DNA of 49,971 nt from Comamonas jiangduensis (GCF_902829245.1 NZ_CADEPJ010000200.1:1-49971); one strand, 5' to 3'; numbered from the stretch's first letter, positions 7,940 to 18,882 are shown. Notes: generated from the letters alone by a model not told the origin. Numbers and translations are program-made.

Positions 7940-9382
7940 CTAGACCTCTGGCACCACCGCTTCGGCCCAGTCATACAGCGCACCCAAAATTTCTTCGGCA
8001 CGCTCGTCGTCCACGGTTTCTTGCAAGGCATCCACCTCGGCAAACATTTGCTGCGCCGTGCGGGCACCACCCTCGCCGTGGATCAGCGCGGCGGCGCAAC
8101 GCTGCTGCCAGCGGGCAGTTTCTGCAGCGCTAAGGCTCTCAGGCCAATTGCGGGCGCGCCAGCGGAACACCAGTTCGGCCAGCCTGGCATCGTCAAACCC
8201 GGTTTTATCGACGGCCAGCTCTTGCGGGTTGAGCGCTCGCAACTGCGTCAGGCGACGGCGGTCTGCGGGGTTCACAAAACCGTTGTAGAGGTCTTGGTCT
8301 ACATCCTGCGGGCCATGGCCTTCCAGACGGCTGTACACCTGCTTCCACAGCACACTCATGTCCGGCAGGGCACGCGCTTTCACGGCGTTGTCAATGCACG
8401 CCTGCATGTCGATGCCCCAGCGCGCCGCCATCTCTGGCGTCAGCGTTTTGAGGTTGCGCACCACCATGGGCGATTTGTTGATGTGGATGCCCTTGATGGG
8501 CAGGCGCGTGATGCCTTCGGGCAGGTCTGCCGTTTTGGTGAACATGCGCAGGCGCAGGGTTTCAGCGTCCAAGCTGGCCAGCTCGCTGGGGTCGGCCTGC
8601 AAGTCCCAGCAGATCATTTCGTTTTTGTTGGTGGGGTGCTGGGCCAGCGGCCACATCACGGCAATGCAGCCGCGCTGGGGCGGGATCATGCCACTCACAT
8701 GCAAGAACGGGCGCGCATCAATTTGCTCGGCCGGCAGGCCCATCTCGTGCAGCACCTTGTCTTTTGCGCAGGCCAAAGGCAAATTCAAACAGCTTGGGCT
8801 GGCGATCACGAATCAGCCGCGCCAGCGGTGGTGGCGCGCACGTCGCTGAGCGCATCGTGCGCCTGATCGTGCGCCAAGCCGTTGGCGCGGGCCAAGTCTT
8901 CAAGCTTGAAGCTGGGGCTGCCGTCTTCCTTGGTGGGCCACTGAATGCCCTGCGGGCGCAGGGCATAAACCATGCGCACCACGTCCAGCAAATCCCAGCG
9001 GCCACAGTCGTTTTGCCATTCGCGTGCATACGGATCGATCAGGTTGCGCCAAAACAGAAAGCGCGTCACCTCGTCGTCAAAGCGGATGGTGTTGTAGCCC
9101 ACGCCCACGGTGCCGGGCTGGGTGAAGGCGGCCTCGATCTGGCGCGCAAAAGCATCTTCGGGCACGCCTTGCTCCAGGCACTGTTGTGGGGTGATGCCCG
9201 TGATCAGGCAGGATTCAGGGCTAGGCAGGTAGTCAGGCGCTGGCTGGCAATACACCATGATCGGCTCACCGATCTCGTTGAGCTCAAGTCCGTGCGAATG
9301 GCCGCAAACTGCGCGGGCCGATCATAGCGGGGTTGGCACCAAAGGTTTCGTAGTCGTGCCAGAGAAATGTGTGTTCAACCAT
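7940..9382 (-). CDS. sbcB: Exodeoxyribonuclease I (several frameshifts)
   Basis: Exonuclease I degrades single-stranded DNA 3'-to-5' and acts in mismatch repair and recombination. The protein would have about 480 residues. The N-terminus MVEHTFLWHDYETFG carries the DxE of the DEDD exonuclease motif; FDDEVTRFLFWRNLIDPYAREWQ and RWDLLDVVRMVYALRPQGI match the E. coli protein closely; LARANGLAHDQAHDALSDV carries the third motif. At least four single-base losses break the frame: near 9335 (a shortened C run after GAN), near 9292 (TTGGAG reduced to TTGAG), near 8822 and near 8768 (a shortened A run in LRKKDK). Corrected, the gene is full length, so I regard it as a functional gene with sequence errors. 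Confidence 0.9.
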
Positions 9383-9474
9383 GGGGTGGGAGTATGCCTG
9401 TTTGCCGCCGCCACGCAGGTGTTGCGCGTGGGGTTTGAACTACCCCGGCAAAGGGGCAAGGCTAGGAAGCAGAA

Positions 9475-9568
9475 AAAAAAAGAGCAGCTAGCGCTTGATT
9501 TACTTAGCTTTCAGGTAGTTTTATTGCTGAAATCATTGCTAGACAGGCGCTGCAAGCTATTTTTTTAT
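9475..9568. repeat. Dispersed inverted-repeat element, copy 2 (3' of cls)
   Basis: A nested inverted repeat between cls and sbcB. The outer arms are A8-GAGCAGCTAGCGCTT on the left and GGCGCTGCAAGCTATTTTTTT on the right; the centre contains a second pairing (GCTTTCAGGTAG against TTGCTGAAATC). It directly abuts the cls stop codon at 9569 and has an A-tract on one side and a T-tract on the other, the layout of a bidirectional terminator. Confidence 0.65.
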
Positions 9569-11022
9569 TTACAGCAGCGGTGACATCAGCCGTGCAGCGG
9601 AATCGCCCAGCCGCTGCCAAAAACTCTGGGGCCGCGCATAACCCACACGCCGCGCGTGCTTGAGGTCTTCCACAAACTGCTGCTCCAGCTTGGCTGCAAA
9701 CGCCTCGCCATACACCACGGCACAGACTTCGTAGTTCAGGCGAAAGCTGCGGTTGTCAAAGTTGGCAGTGCCGATGATGCCGACCATATCGTCTACCACC
9801 ATGGTTTTTGAGTGCAGCATGCTGCGGTGGTACTCAAACACCTTCACGCCACACGTAATCAACTCGTCAAAATACGAGCGCGCCGCCGCCGTCACCACCC
9901 GGGAATCTGATTTTTCAGGCACCAGCAAGCACACATCCACGCCGCGCAACGCCGCATTAGTCAACGCCAGCATGGCCGCTTCCGTCGGCACAAAGTACGG
10001 CGTGGTCAACCACAAGCGCTTGTGCGCAGCGTGAATGGCTGACACATGCACGCGGTGGATGGCTTCCATGCTGCTGTCGGGCCCAGAAGCCATGATTTGC
10101 ACCACCTGATTGCCATCGGGCAAATCTGGCAGCAAAGCGTTGAAATCCGCAGGTTCATTTTTGCGGTTGTAATCCAGCGCATAGCTCCAGTCTTCCAAAA
10201 AGACGGTTTGCAGCCAGTTCACCACCGGGCCTTCCAGGCGCACATGCACATCGTGATAGGCGTCCTGCAAGATGCGTTTGTCTTCTTCGTCGGTGATGTT
10301 AACGCCGCCGGTGTAGCCAATGGCGCCATCAATCACCACAATTTTGCGGTGGGTGCGAAAGTTGATGACAGGGCGCACGCGCCGCCCAAATTTGGTGGGG
10401 TGAAACAGCGCGAACTCACCGCCCGCCGCTTCCAGCGTTGCATAGTATTTGCGAGACAGTCTTTTGGAGCCCAGCGCATCCACCAGCAGCCGCACCGTCA
10501 CCCCTTCTCGCGCTTTTTGGCACAGCAGCGCAATCAAGCGCAGCCCGGTCCATCAGGCTCAAAAATGTAGTATTCGAGATGGATGTGGTCTTTGGCCTCA
10601 CGCACGGCATGCATGATGCTGTCGAAAGTGGCAGCGCCACCGACCAGCAGCTCCACCTTGTCCGCTGTGCTGACGGGAAAGTTGGTGGAAGCCGTGACCA
10701 GCTTGACCACCTGGTGCAAGCGCTCCGGTGCCGCAGGCACCTTCTCTTTGAGGCGCGCAATGCTGGCGCGCACGCGCGAGCGGCGGCGGCTGCGCAAACG
10801 ACGCAGGCGCTGGCGCTTCAAGCGCCGTGGACCCAAAAAATAATAAATACCAATGCCCGCTACCGGCAGCACCGCCATCGACAGCAGCCAGCTCAAGGTG
10901 GCGACCGGCGCACGGCGCTGTAGCAAAATCCACACGCCAACAATCACAACATACAGTGACCAGGTAACAGACAGGATCAGCATGACATGTTCATGCGTGA
11001 ACCACTGCGTGATTGCCTCCAC
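9569..11022 (-). CDS. cls: Cardiolipin synthase (one frameshift)
   Basis: A phospholipase-D-superfamily enzyme that condenses phosphatidylglycerol into cardiolipin at the inner membrane; about 484 residues. Two N-terminal membrane segments (LILSVTWSLYVVIVGVWILL and LSWLLSMAVLPVAGIGIYYFLG) are followed by a basic linker. Two HKD motifs follow, each with HxK(x)4D: THRKIVVIDGAIGYTGG and LHSKTMVVDDMVGIIGTANFD. The GTG start at 11022 has AGGAGGA just upstream. The frame breaks near 10550, where EYYIFEPDG should continue as TGLRLIALLCQKA; one base appears to be missing in the GATGGACC stretch. E. coli has three paralogues and I cannot assign this one to ClsA or ClsB with certainty; the membrane segments favour ClsA type. 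Confidence 0.9.
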
Positions 11023-11089
11023 ATCTCCTCCTGCGCGGTATTGGTAACGCCGACTGTATCCTGCTTGGGCACCTTCCAAGGCCAGCCAT

Positions 11090-11121
11090 AAAAAAACCGA
11101 CAGCTTATCGGCTGTCGGTTT
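11090..11121 (-). terminator. Rho-independent terminator of clpA
   Basis: The hairpin ACCGACAGC-TTATCG-GCTGTCGGT (11096-11119) is followed on the minus strand by a run of T (A-run at 11089-11095 on the plus strand). It lies 16 bases after the clpA stop. Confidence 0.85.
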
Positions 11122-11136
11122 GGGGTGCAGTTCGGT

Positions 11137-13474
11137 TTATTCCGAAGCAGTGGCCTGCTGCGGCTCTGCCGGCTCGGAGTTGCCCTCTGGCTTGGGCAAT
11201 GGCGTGATCTCCAAGATCACATCGCCCTTGCCTTCATTGGCCTCGGCGTCCCAGTCCACTTCCAGACGTCCGCCATCCACCAAGCGACCAAACAGCAACT
11301 CATCAGCCAGCGAGCGGCGGATGGTGTCCTGAATCAGACGCTGCATGGGGCGTGCGCCCATCGCAGGGTCAAAGCCCTTGGCCGCCAAGTGCTTGCGCAG
11401 CTTGTCGCTGAAGGTGACTTCCACCTTCTTCTCGCCCAGTTGATGCTCCAGTTGCAGCAAGAACTTGTCCACCACCCGCAAAATGATTTGCTCATCCAAG
11501 GGCTTGAAGCTGACGATGGCGTCCAGACGGTTGCGGAACTCTGGAGTGAACAGACGTTTGATGTCCGCCATTTCATCGCCCGGTTGCTTCTGGGTGGTAA
11601 AGCCCATCACCGACTTTTGCATGGCCTCTGCGCCGGCATTGGTCGTCATGATGACGATGACGTTGCAGAAATCTGCTTTGCGGCCATTGTTGTCCGTCAG
11701 CGTGCCATGGTCCATCACCTGCAGCGCACGTTGAAGATGTCGGGTGCGCCTTCTCGATTTCGTCCAGCAGCAGCACCGAGTGCGGCTTTTTGGTTACCGC
11801 TTCGGTCAGCAACCCGCCTTGGTCGTAACCCACATAACCCGGAGGCGCGCCAATCAAACGGCTGACTGCATGGCGCTCCATGTACTCCGACATGTCAAAG
11901 CGGATCAAATCCACACCCAAGATGTAAGCAAGCTGCTTGGCCGCTTCTGTTTTACCAACGCCTGTGGGGCCGCTGAACAAGAAGGAACCAATCGGCTTTT
12001 CGGGCTTGCCCAAACCGGAGCGTGCCATCTTGACCGCTGAGGCCAGCACTTCCAGCGCCTTGTCTTGGCCAAACACCACGCTCTTGAGGTCGCGCTCCAG
12101 CGTTTGCAGCTTGCTGCGGTCGTCGTTGGAGACGTTCGCAGGGGGAATGCGTGCAATCTTGGCCACGATATCTTCGATCTCGGCGCGCGTGATGGTGCTC
12201 TTGCGGGTTTCAGGCGTTTTCACGCGCTGCGCTGCGCCCGCTTCGTCAATCACGTCAATGGCCTTGTCAGGCAAATGGCGGTCATTGATGTACTTGGCCG
12301 ACAACTCCGCAGCCGCTTGCAGCGCTTCTGCGGCATATGCCACACCGTGGTGCTCTTCAAATCGGGGCTTCAGACCTTTGAGAATTTCAATGGTCTCAGG
12401 CACAGTGGGCTCTACCACGTCTACCTTCTGGAAACGACGTGACAATGCCGAGTCTTTCTCGAAAATGCCCCGGTATTCCGTGAAGGTGGTGGCACCAATG
12501 CACTTGAGCTGACCGCTGGACAGCGCGGGCTTGAGCAAGTTGGAAGCATCCAGCGTACCGCCAGAGGCCGCGCCCGCACCAATCAGGGTATGGATTTCGT
12601 CGATAAACAAAATCGCATTGGGCTTGTCGCGCAGGGTTTTGAGCACGCCTTTCAAGCGCTGTTCAAAGTCACCGCGGTACTTGGTGCCAGCGAGCAAAGC
12701 GCCCATATCAAGCGAGTACACCACCGCTTCGGACAGCACTTCAGGCACTGTGCCTTCAGTGATGCGCCATGCCAAGCCTTCGGCAATCGCAGTCTTGCCC
12801 ACACCTGCTTCACCCACCAGCAGCGGGTTGTTCTTGCGACGGCGGCACAGGATCTGAATCGTGCGCTCCACCTCGTATTCGCGACCGATCAGCGGATCAA
12901 TCTTGCCCTCTTTGGCTGCCTGATTGAGGTTTTGGGTGTACTGCTCCAGCGGAGAAGCTTTCTCCGCACGCTCAGCACCCATACCTCCTTCTTCGCCTTC
13001 CGCCGCCGAATCTGCCTTGGCAGGCTCAGGCGGGTCGCTCTTGCGAATACCGTGGGCAATGTAGTTGACAACATCCAGACGTGTCACACCCTGCTGGTGC
13101 AGGTAGTAGACAGCGTGTGAGTCTTTCTCGCCAAAAATAGCTACCAATACGTTAGCGCCTGTGACTTCCTTCTTGCCATTGCCTGTGGACTGCACATGCA
13201 TGATGGCGCGCTGGATCACCCGCTGAAAACCCAGCGTCGGCTGTGTATCGACCTCTTCGGTGCCAGACACTTGGGGTGTGTTGTCTTTGATGAAATTGCT
13301 CAGCGAAGCACGCAAATCATCGATATTGGCTGAGCAGGCACGCAATACATCTGAGGCGCTGGGATTGTCCAGCAGCGCCTGCAGCAAATGTTCAACGGTA
13401 ATGAATTCGTGGCGCTGCTGACGAGCTTCCACAAATGCCATGTGCAAGCTGACTTCCAGTTCTTGGGCAATCAT
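11137..13474 (-). CDS. clpA: ATP-dependent Clp protease ATP-binding subunit ClpA (frameshifted)
   Basis: The AAA+ unfoldase that feeds substrates to ClpP; about 780 residues. The N-terminal Clp_N repeat domain begins [31 protein letters not shown]. The first AAA module has Walker [14 protein letters not shown] near residue 225 and [11 protein letters not shown]; the second has [13 protein letters not shown] near residue 505 and [12 protein letters not shown]. Two single-base losses lie close together at about 11742 (shortened C run after EKAHP) and 11725 (GTGCTGCTG read as GTGCGCTG), after which [15 protein letters not shown] resumes. The gene follows clpS by 62 bases in the usual clpS-clpA operon. 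Confidence 0.95.
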
Positions 13475-13536
13475 GTACGAACTCCTTTGTGCTTGCGGTT
13501 TATGAGACTGTGTGTATAGGTCGGGGCGAACACCAT

Positions 13537-13896
13537 TTATTCAATAGGCTCGCTCACAGCTTGCAAGGGGTGCCCTGCCTGCTGCGCAGCTTGCAATACC
13601 TGCTCTACTTTGGTGGCTGCAATATCGCGGGTATAGACGCCGCATACGCCGCGCCCATCTAGATGGATTTTGAGCATGATTTGCGTCGCCTGTTCCCTGT
13701 CTTTACTAAAGAATTCTTGTAATACCATGATCACGAACTCCATCGGAGTGAAATCATCATTGAGCATGACGACTTGGTACATCGGAGGTGGCGCAATTTT
13801 TTGAGTGCGCCGCTCCATGACAACCGAGTTGCCATCATCCTCGTGAGAGATTTGGTCTGGCGAAGAAGGACGGTATGGAGGTTCTTGGGTAGCCAT
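13537..13896 (-). CDS. clpS: ATP-dependent Clp protease adaptor ClpS
   Basis: The N-end-rule adaptor that delivers substrates with bulky N-terminal residues to ClpA; 119 residues from the chosen start. The conserved core [25 protein letters not shown] contains the N-degron pocket residues (NDD and the following TPMEFV). [23 protein letters not shown] is the typical C-terminal half. I chose the ATG at 13896 (MATQEPP) because relatives begin there; an in-frame ATG three codons upstream (MKF) and another further out are possible, and none has a strong Shine-Dalgarno sequence. clpA follows in the same direction. Confidence 0.93.
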   Translation of the reverse strand: MATQEPPYRPSSPDQISHEDDGNSVVMERRTQKIAPPPMYQVVMLNDDFTPMEFVIMVLQEFFSKDREQATQIMLKIHLDGRGVCGVYTRDIAATKVEQVLQAAQQAGHPLQAVSEPIE

Positions 13897-14014
13897 GAAT
13901 TTCATTCTAGCGATCAGCCCATGGTCATTCTTCATAGAGTCATCTGGGCTGGCAAAGGGAGGTTTTGAGCAATCTCTTGTAGGACGGCATGGGTTCCAGG
14001 ACTACACGTCGCTG

Positions 14015-17000
14015 TTAAGCGCCCCGCCAGACAATCTGGCAGCCCGTATTCCCAACTTCGGCCCGCCATGCGGCCAATGCAGCATCGCTGGGATAGAACT
14101 TGTGTTTGTCCCCGACGTCAAGCTCAGCCACTGCAGCCACGCCCTGCGCTTCACAGCGCACACCCAGCCGTATCTTGAGGCCATGGCGCAGCTCGCCCTC
14201 CTCGGCATACTCCAGCTTCGCCGGGAACTCGCGCAGTATGCGCAAGACATCGGGAACTTTGTGGACAGCATCTACTTGCAAATAGCGTGCAAAACGGCAG
14301 CGGGCATCTGCCAAGCCCAGCACTTTTTGCGCCTTGACCCGCAAACCACCACTGAAATGGTCGTGCTGGACGCGGCCGGTGATGACGACAAACTCGTCAT
14401 CTTTGAGCAAGTCACTGTGGGTATTGAGGGTGGCCTCATCAATCGACGCCTCCAACACAGCAGTTTTGTCGTCCAGTTTAAAGAGACAAAGCTTGCCACG
14501 CTGGCCGTTGATGACGCGCAAATCACTGACAATGCCCGCCAGCAACTGCGGCTCGCGGCTATCACCTAACTCGCTCAACGGTGTACGAATGAAGTTGCGC
14601 ACCTCATGCTCCACCTCATCAAACAAATGTCCTGAGAGATAAAAACCAACTGCCGTTTTTTCTTGCGTCAGCCGCTCCTTCACCCCCCATGGCAACACCT
14701 CCGCCAAGGCCGGCTCCTGGTTGCTCGAACCCTGCGCATCATCGCCCATCATGTCAAACAAGCCGCCTTGGTTGGCATTGGCCAGCTGCGCATTTGCATA
14801 ATCAAACGCGGTATCGATGGATGCCACCAACGCCGCCCGATCCAGATGAATCCTGTCAAAAGCACCTGCTTTAATCAGTGCTTCCAAAGTACGCTTGTTG
14901 AGCTTGGTGCGATCCACGCGGGCGCAGAAGTCACACAAGCTCTTGAAGGGGCCTTTGACATGTGCATCAGGTCCCACGCCATTGCCCTCCCGGGCAGCCA
15001 CAATCGCCTCAATGGCATGCTGACCTGTACCTTTGATCGCACCCAGCCCATAGCGAATGACCTTGTCGGTCACAGGCTCGAAGCGGTAGAAGCCTCGGTT
15101 CACATCGGGCATTTCAAAGCTCATGCCCATCTTCAAAGCATCTTCAAACAACACCTTGAGCTTGTCGGTGTTGTCCATTTCCACGGTCATATTGCCGCAA
15201 TAAAACTCAGCGGTGTAGTGCACCTTGAGCCATGCCGTATGGTAGGCCAGCAATGAATAAGCAGCGGCGTGCGACTTGTTGAAGCCGTAGCCCGCAAACT
15301 TCTCCATCAGGTCAAACACTTCGCCCGCTTTGTGCTCATCAATGCCTTGTTTGGCAGCGCCTTCGCAGAAAGTGGCGCGGTGCTTGACCATCTCCTCCAC
15401 TTTCTTTTTACCCATCGCACGGCGCAACAAGTCCGCACCACCCAGCGAGTAACCACTCAGCACCTGTGCCGTCTGCATCACCTGCTCTTGGTAAACCATG
15501 ATGCCGTAGGTCTCAGACAGCACCTTCTCTACCAGCGGATGCGGGTACTCAATCACCTCGCGACCATGCTTACGCGCCACAAACGATGGAATCAGGTCCA
15601 TAGGTCCGGGGCGATACAAAGCGTTCAAGGCGATCAAGTCTTCCAGTCGTGATGGCTTCGCATCACGCAGCATGCCTTGCATACCGCGCGATTCAAACTG
15701 GAATACCGCTTCTGTTTTACCTTCCTGGAAGAGCTTGTAGGTGGGGTAGTCGTCCAAGGGAATTTCTTCAAACTTGAAGTTCTCCTGCCCCTTGTGGCGC
15801 TTGATGATGAATTCGCGCGCAATTTCCAAAATGGTCAAAGTTGCAAGACCCAAAAAGTCGAACTTGACCAGACCAATTTGCTCCACGTCATCCTTGTCCA
15901 ACATCGCCACCGCTGACTCGCTGCCCGGCTGCTGGTACAAAGGACAAAAATCCGTCAATTTACCCGGCGCAATCACCACACCACCGGCGTGCATGCCGAT
16001 GTTGCGAGTCATGCCTTCGAGTTTTTGGGCAAGCTCAATCAGACTTTTGACGTCTTCTTCTTGCTCAATGCGCTGCGCCAGCAAAGGCTCAGCCTCAATC
16101 GCGTAGGTGTATTTATCACCCTCTTTTTTGGGGTTAGGTGGGTATTTCAGCGTAACGTGCAGGCCGGGCTTATTGGGAATGAGCTTAGAAATACCATCAC
16201 AGAAGGTATAGCTCATGTCCATTGCGCGCCCGACGTCACGGATCACCGCGCGCGCTGCCATGGTGCCGAAGGTCGCAATTTGGCTGACCGCATTGCGTCC
16301 ATAGCGGTCTTTGACATAGTCAATTACCCGGTCACGATTGGCTTGGCAAAAGTCCACGTCAAAGTCAGGCATGGACACACGCTCTGGGTTCAAGAAACGC
16401 TCGAACAGCAGGTTGTAATAAATCGGATCCAGGTCGGTAATCTTCAGCACATACGCCACCAAAGAGCCTGCACCCGAGCCCCGGCCCGGCCCCACAGGGC
16501 AGCCATTGTTTTTGGCCCAGTTAATGAAGTCTGCCACGATCAAGAAATAGCCAGGGAAGCCCATCTTCAAGATGATGCCCAGCTCAAACTCGAGGCGCTC
16601 CACATACTCAGGCCGCTTCTGGCTGCGCAAAGCGGCATCGGGGAACAGCAATCTCAGGCGGTCTTCCAAGCCTTCGTAAGATGCACGACGAAAGTATTCT
16701 TCAATCGTCATATTGCCCGGCGCAGGAAAATCAGGCAGGTAATAGGTGCCCAGCTTGAGCATCACGCTACAGCGGCGTGCAATTTCCTGCGTGTTTTCAA
16801 CCGCCGATGGAATGTCAGCAAACAGCGCCTCCATATCGGCGCTGCTTTTGAAATACTGCTCACGTGTGAAGCGGCGTACCCGACGAGGATTGGCCAGCAC
16901 CTCACCCTCAGCGATACAAACCCGCGTTTCGTGAGAATCAAAGTCTACAGGCTTAGCAAACTGCACCGGGTGCGTCGCCACCACGGGCAAATTCAGTCGA

Positions 17001-17563
17001 GCTGCCAATTGCACCGTGTGCGCCACCACACCTTCATCTTCTGCTCGGCCTGCACGCTGCACCTCCAAATAGAAGCGGTGCGGGAACATGCCTGCCAACT
17101 GCAACGCCAAATCAGCGGCGCCTTGGGTGTCACCGCGCAGCAATAACTGCCCCACAGGCCCCGCGTTGGCTCCGGAGAGCAAGATCAAGCCTTCGCCAAG
17201 TTCTTGCAACCACTGCCATTTGAAAAATGGCTGAGCCTGTACTTTGGAGACATTACCTGTCCAGCCGCGCGCCAGAATTTCTGAAAGATTGTGATAGCCC
17301 TGCTGACTTTGCACCAAAACCAGCACACGACTGGTTTCACTGTCTGGGCCCCAGCCTTCCATATTGAGCTCTGCGCCCAAAATAGGTTTTACGCCCTTGC
17401 CACGCGCAGCTTTGTAGAATTTCAAGCTGCCGAACATATTGTTCAAGTCAGTAATGGCCAATGCTGGCTGTCCATCAGCCGCTGCGGCATTGACGACATC
17501 ATTGATACGGCAGGTTCCGTCAATGACGGAAAACTCGGTGTGCAGACGCAGGTGAACAAACAT
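14015..17563 (-). CDS. dnaE: DNA polymerase III alpha subunit
   Basis: The replicative polymerase subunit; 1182 residues, full length and without an apparent frameshift. It starts with a PHP domain (MFVHLRLHTEFSVIDGTCRI). The catalytic palm motif PDFDVDFCQANRDRVIDYV lies near residue 400, and the helix-hairpin-helix and OB-fold regions follow (LLAGIVSDLRVINGQRGKL near the C-terminus). I chose the ATG at 17563 because it gives the standard MFVHLRLHTE N-terminus; longer frames upstream extend into the divergent bamD promoter region. The gene is divergent from bamD. Confidence 0.96.
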   Translation of the reverse strand: MFVHLRLHTEFSVIDGTCRINDVVNAAAADGQPALAITDLNNMFGSLKFYKAARGKGVKPILGAELNMEGWGPDSETSRVLVLVQSQQGYHNLSEILARGWTGNVSKVQAQPFFKWQWLQELGEGLILLSGANAGPVGQLLLRGDTQGAADLALQLAGMFPHRFYLEVQRAGRAEDEGVVAHTVQLAARLNLPVVATHPVQFAKPVDFDSHETRVCIAEGEVLANPRRVRRFTREQYFKSSADMEALFADIPSAVENTQEIARRCSVMLKLGTYYLPDFPAPGNMTIEEYFRRASYEGLEDRLRLLFPDAALRSQKRPEYVERLEFELGIILKMGFPGYFLIVADFINWAKNNGCPVGPGRGSGAGSLVAYVLKITDLDPIYYNLLFERFLNPERVSMPDFDVDFCQANRDRVIDYVKDRYGRNAVSQIATFGTMAARAVIRDVGRAMDMSYTFCDGISKLIPNKPGLHVTLKYPPNPKKEGDKYTYAIEAEPLLAQRIEQEEDVKSLIELAQKLEGMTRNIGMHAGGVVIAPGKLTDFCPLYQQPGSESAVAMLDKDDVEQIGLVKFDFLGLATLTILEIAREFIIKRHKGQENFKFEEIPLDDYPTYKLFQEGKTEAVFQFESRGMQGMLRDAKPSRLEDLIALNALYRPGPMDLIPSFVARKHGREVIEYPHPLVEKVLSETYGIMVYQEQVMQTAQVLSGYSLGGADLLRRAMGKKKVEEMVKHRATFCEGAAKQGIDEHKAGEVFDLMEKFAGYGFNKSHAAAYSLLAYHTAWLKVHYTAEFYCGNMTVEMDNTDKLKVLFEDALKMGMSFEMPDVNRGFYRFEPVTDKVIRYGLGAIKGTGQHAIEAIVAAREGNGVGPDAHVKGPFKSLCDFCARVDRTKLNKRTLEALIKAGAFDRIHLDRAALVASIDTAFDYANAQLANANQGGLFDMMGDDAQGSSNQEPALAEVLPWGVKERLTQEKTAVGFYLSGHLFDEVEHEVRNFIRTPLSELGDSREPQLLAGIVSDLRVINGQRGKLCLFKLDDKTAVLEASIDEATLNTHSDLLKDDEFVVITGRVQHDHFSGGLRVKAQKVLGLADARCRFARYLQVDAVHKVPDVLRILREFPAKLEYAEEGELRHGLKIRLGVRCEAQGVAAVAELDVGDKHKFYPSDAALAAWRAEVGNTGCQIVWRGA

Positions 17564-17613
17564 GCCCGCATTGTAGGAACACACTGCACCTTGCGCCCCA
17601 ACTTCTTTGCATG

Positions 17614-17629
17614 CCCATATCAATATGGG
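17614..17629. promoter_or_regulatory. Perfect palindrome between dnaE and bamD
   Basis: CCCATAT-CA-ATATGGG is a perfect 7-bp inverted repeat with a two-base centre. It sits just upstream of the bamD -35 hexamer and about 50 bases before the dnaE start, in the only spacer between two divergent genes, which is the layout of a protein operator. No regulator can be named from sequence. Confidence 0.4.
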
Positions 17630-17641
17630 GCCGCACAAAGC

Positions 17642-17670
17642 TTGCGATCCGAAAGATTTAGCCCTATACA
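17642..17670 (+). promoter_or_regulatory. Sigma-70-type promoter of bamD
   Basis: TTGCGA and TATACA hexamers separated by exactly 17 bases, directed toward bamD. The predicted transcription start near 17677 leaves a leader of about 50 bases before the ATG at 17731. Confidence 0.65.
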
Positions 17671-17730
17671 ATGCAGCACGCATTGCAGACGCTTCCTCAT
17701 GCAGTGGAAGCAGTCGCCTCACTAGAACTT

Positions 17731-18555
17731 ATGACAAACCCTGTCCGAAAGCTGTTCGCCATGCCGCGCATTTCACGTCCTGTTCTTGCCGTTGTTTTTG
17801 CAGCGGGCCTGTTGGCTGGTTGTTCCTCGACCAAAGAAGATCCAACTGCCAACTGGACCCCAGACCGCATCTACACCGAAGCACGTGACGAAGTTCAAGC
17901 TGGCGGCTTTGATAAAGCAGTGCCGCTGTTTGAAAAACTGGAAGGCCGTGCTGCAGGCACGCCACTGGCACAGCAAGCGCAAATTGAAAAAGCCTACGCA
18001 CAGTACAAAGCCGGCGAAAAAGAACAGGCCCACGCTACGCTGGATCGCTTCATCCGCCTGCACCCAGCCAGCCCCGCGATTGACTATGCGCTGTACCTCA
18101 AGGGTTTGGTGAATTTCAACGACAACCTGGGCATGTTCGCGTGGCTGTCACGCCAGGACTTGTCTGAGCGCGACCAAAAAGCCGCCAAGGATTCCTACCA
18201 GTCTTTCAACGAACTGGTGACACGTTTCCCTCAGTCACGCTACGCACCTGATGCGCGCCAGCGCATGACCTACATTGTCAACTCGCTGGCCCAGTATGAG
18301 GTTCACGTGGCGCGCTACTACTATTCGCGCGGCGCCTACGTGGCAGCGATTGCGCGTGCGCAAACCGCACTAGCGGACTACCAAGGTGTTCCGGCCACCT
18401 TAGAAGCCTTGGACATTCTGATTAACTCCTACGACAAGTTGGGCATGAATGATCTGCGCGATGACGCCAAGCGCGTGCGTGACAGCAACTACGCCAACAC
18501 GCCCGATGCAACCCAGACACCAGGCAAAAAAGATCCTTGGTGGAAGTTTTGGTAA
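17731..18555 (+). CDS. bamD: Outer membrane protein assembly factor BamD (lipoprotein)
   Basis: An essential lipoprotein of the BAM complex that inserts beta-barrel proteins into the outer membrane; 274 residues from the ATG at 17731. The signal peptide MPRISRPVLAVVFAAGLLAGC has lipobox LAGC. The tetratricopeptide-like body carries EKAYAQYKAGEKEQAHATLDRFIRLHPASP and a DYALYLKGLVNFND segment, then DLSERDQKAAKDSYQSFNELVTRFP typical of BamD/ComL. An ATG at 17761 gives a more conventional signal peptide length and is a real alternative start. The good promoter immediately upstream supports independent transcription. Confidence 0.95.
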   Translation: MTNPVRKLFAMPRISRPVLAVVFAAGLLAGCSSTKEDPTANWTPDRIYTEARDEVQAGGFDKAVPLFEKLEGRAAGTPLAQQAQIEKAYAQYKAGEKEQAHATLDRFIRLHPASPAIDYALYLKGLVNFNDNLGMFAWLSRQDLSERDQKAAKDSYQSFNELVTRFPQSRYAPDARQRMTYIVNSLAQYEVHVARYYYSRGAYVAAIARAQTALADYQGVPATLEALDILINSYDKLGMNDLRDDAKRVRDSNYANTPDATQTPGKKDPWWKFW

Positions 18556-18705
18556 ATCGCACTCTGACATAACCAGCCGTAGGCTCGAACCACATGCAGC
18601 ACACAGGCAGCCATTGATGCAAAACACGGGAATTGGGCAGACTAATTGCCGTTTTCCCTTAAAGCGCTTTGAAATACTGCTATAGTTAGCGCTTCGAACA
18701 AAGAC

Positions 18706-18782
18706 AGGCGCATAGCTCAGTTGGTTAGAGCACCACCTTGACATGGTGGGGGTCGTTGGTTCGAATCCAATTGCGCCTACCA
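18706..18782 (+). tRNA. tRNA-Val (GAC)
   Basis: A 77-nucleotide cloverleaf with acceptor arms AGGCGCA/TGCGCCT, anticodon loop TTGACAT (anticodon GAC, valine), T-loop GGTTCGAATCC and an encoded CCA end. An extended -10 like element (TGCTATAGT, 18678-18686) lies about 20 bases upstream; its -35 is weak. Confidence 0.97.
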
Positions 18783-18810
18783 GACACTACAAGCACAAAC
18801 AGCTTGTTAA

Positions 18811-18838
18811 AAAATCCCGCTTCATGCGGGATTTTTTC
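18811..18838 (+). terminator. Rho-independent terminator of tRNA-Val
   Basis: AATCCCGC-TTCAT-GCGGGATT followed by TTTTC. It lies about 30 bases after the tRNA; the left arm is preceded by an A-run, so it may also end the dinG remnant transcript. Confidence 0.85.
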
Positions 18839-18882
18839 TTTAGAGCCGGATCGCTGACCGCTACTACAAGCTAAAGCTGCTT

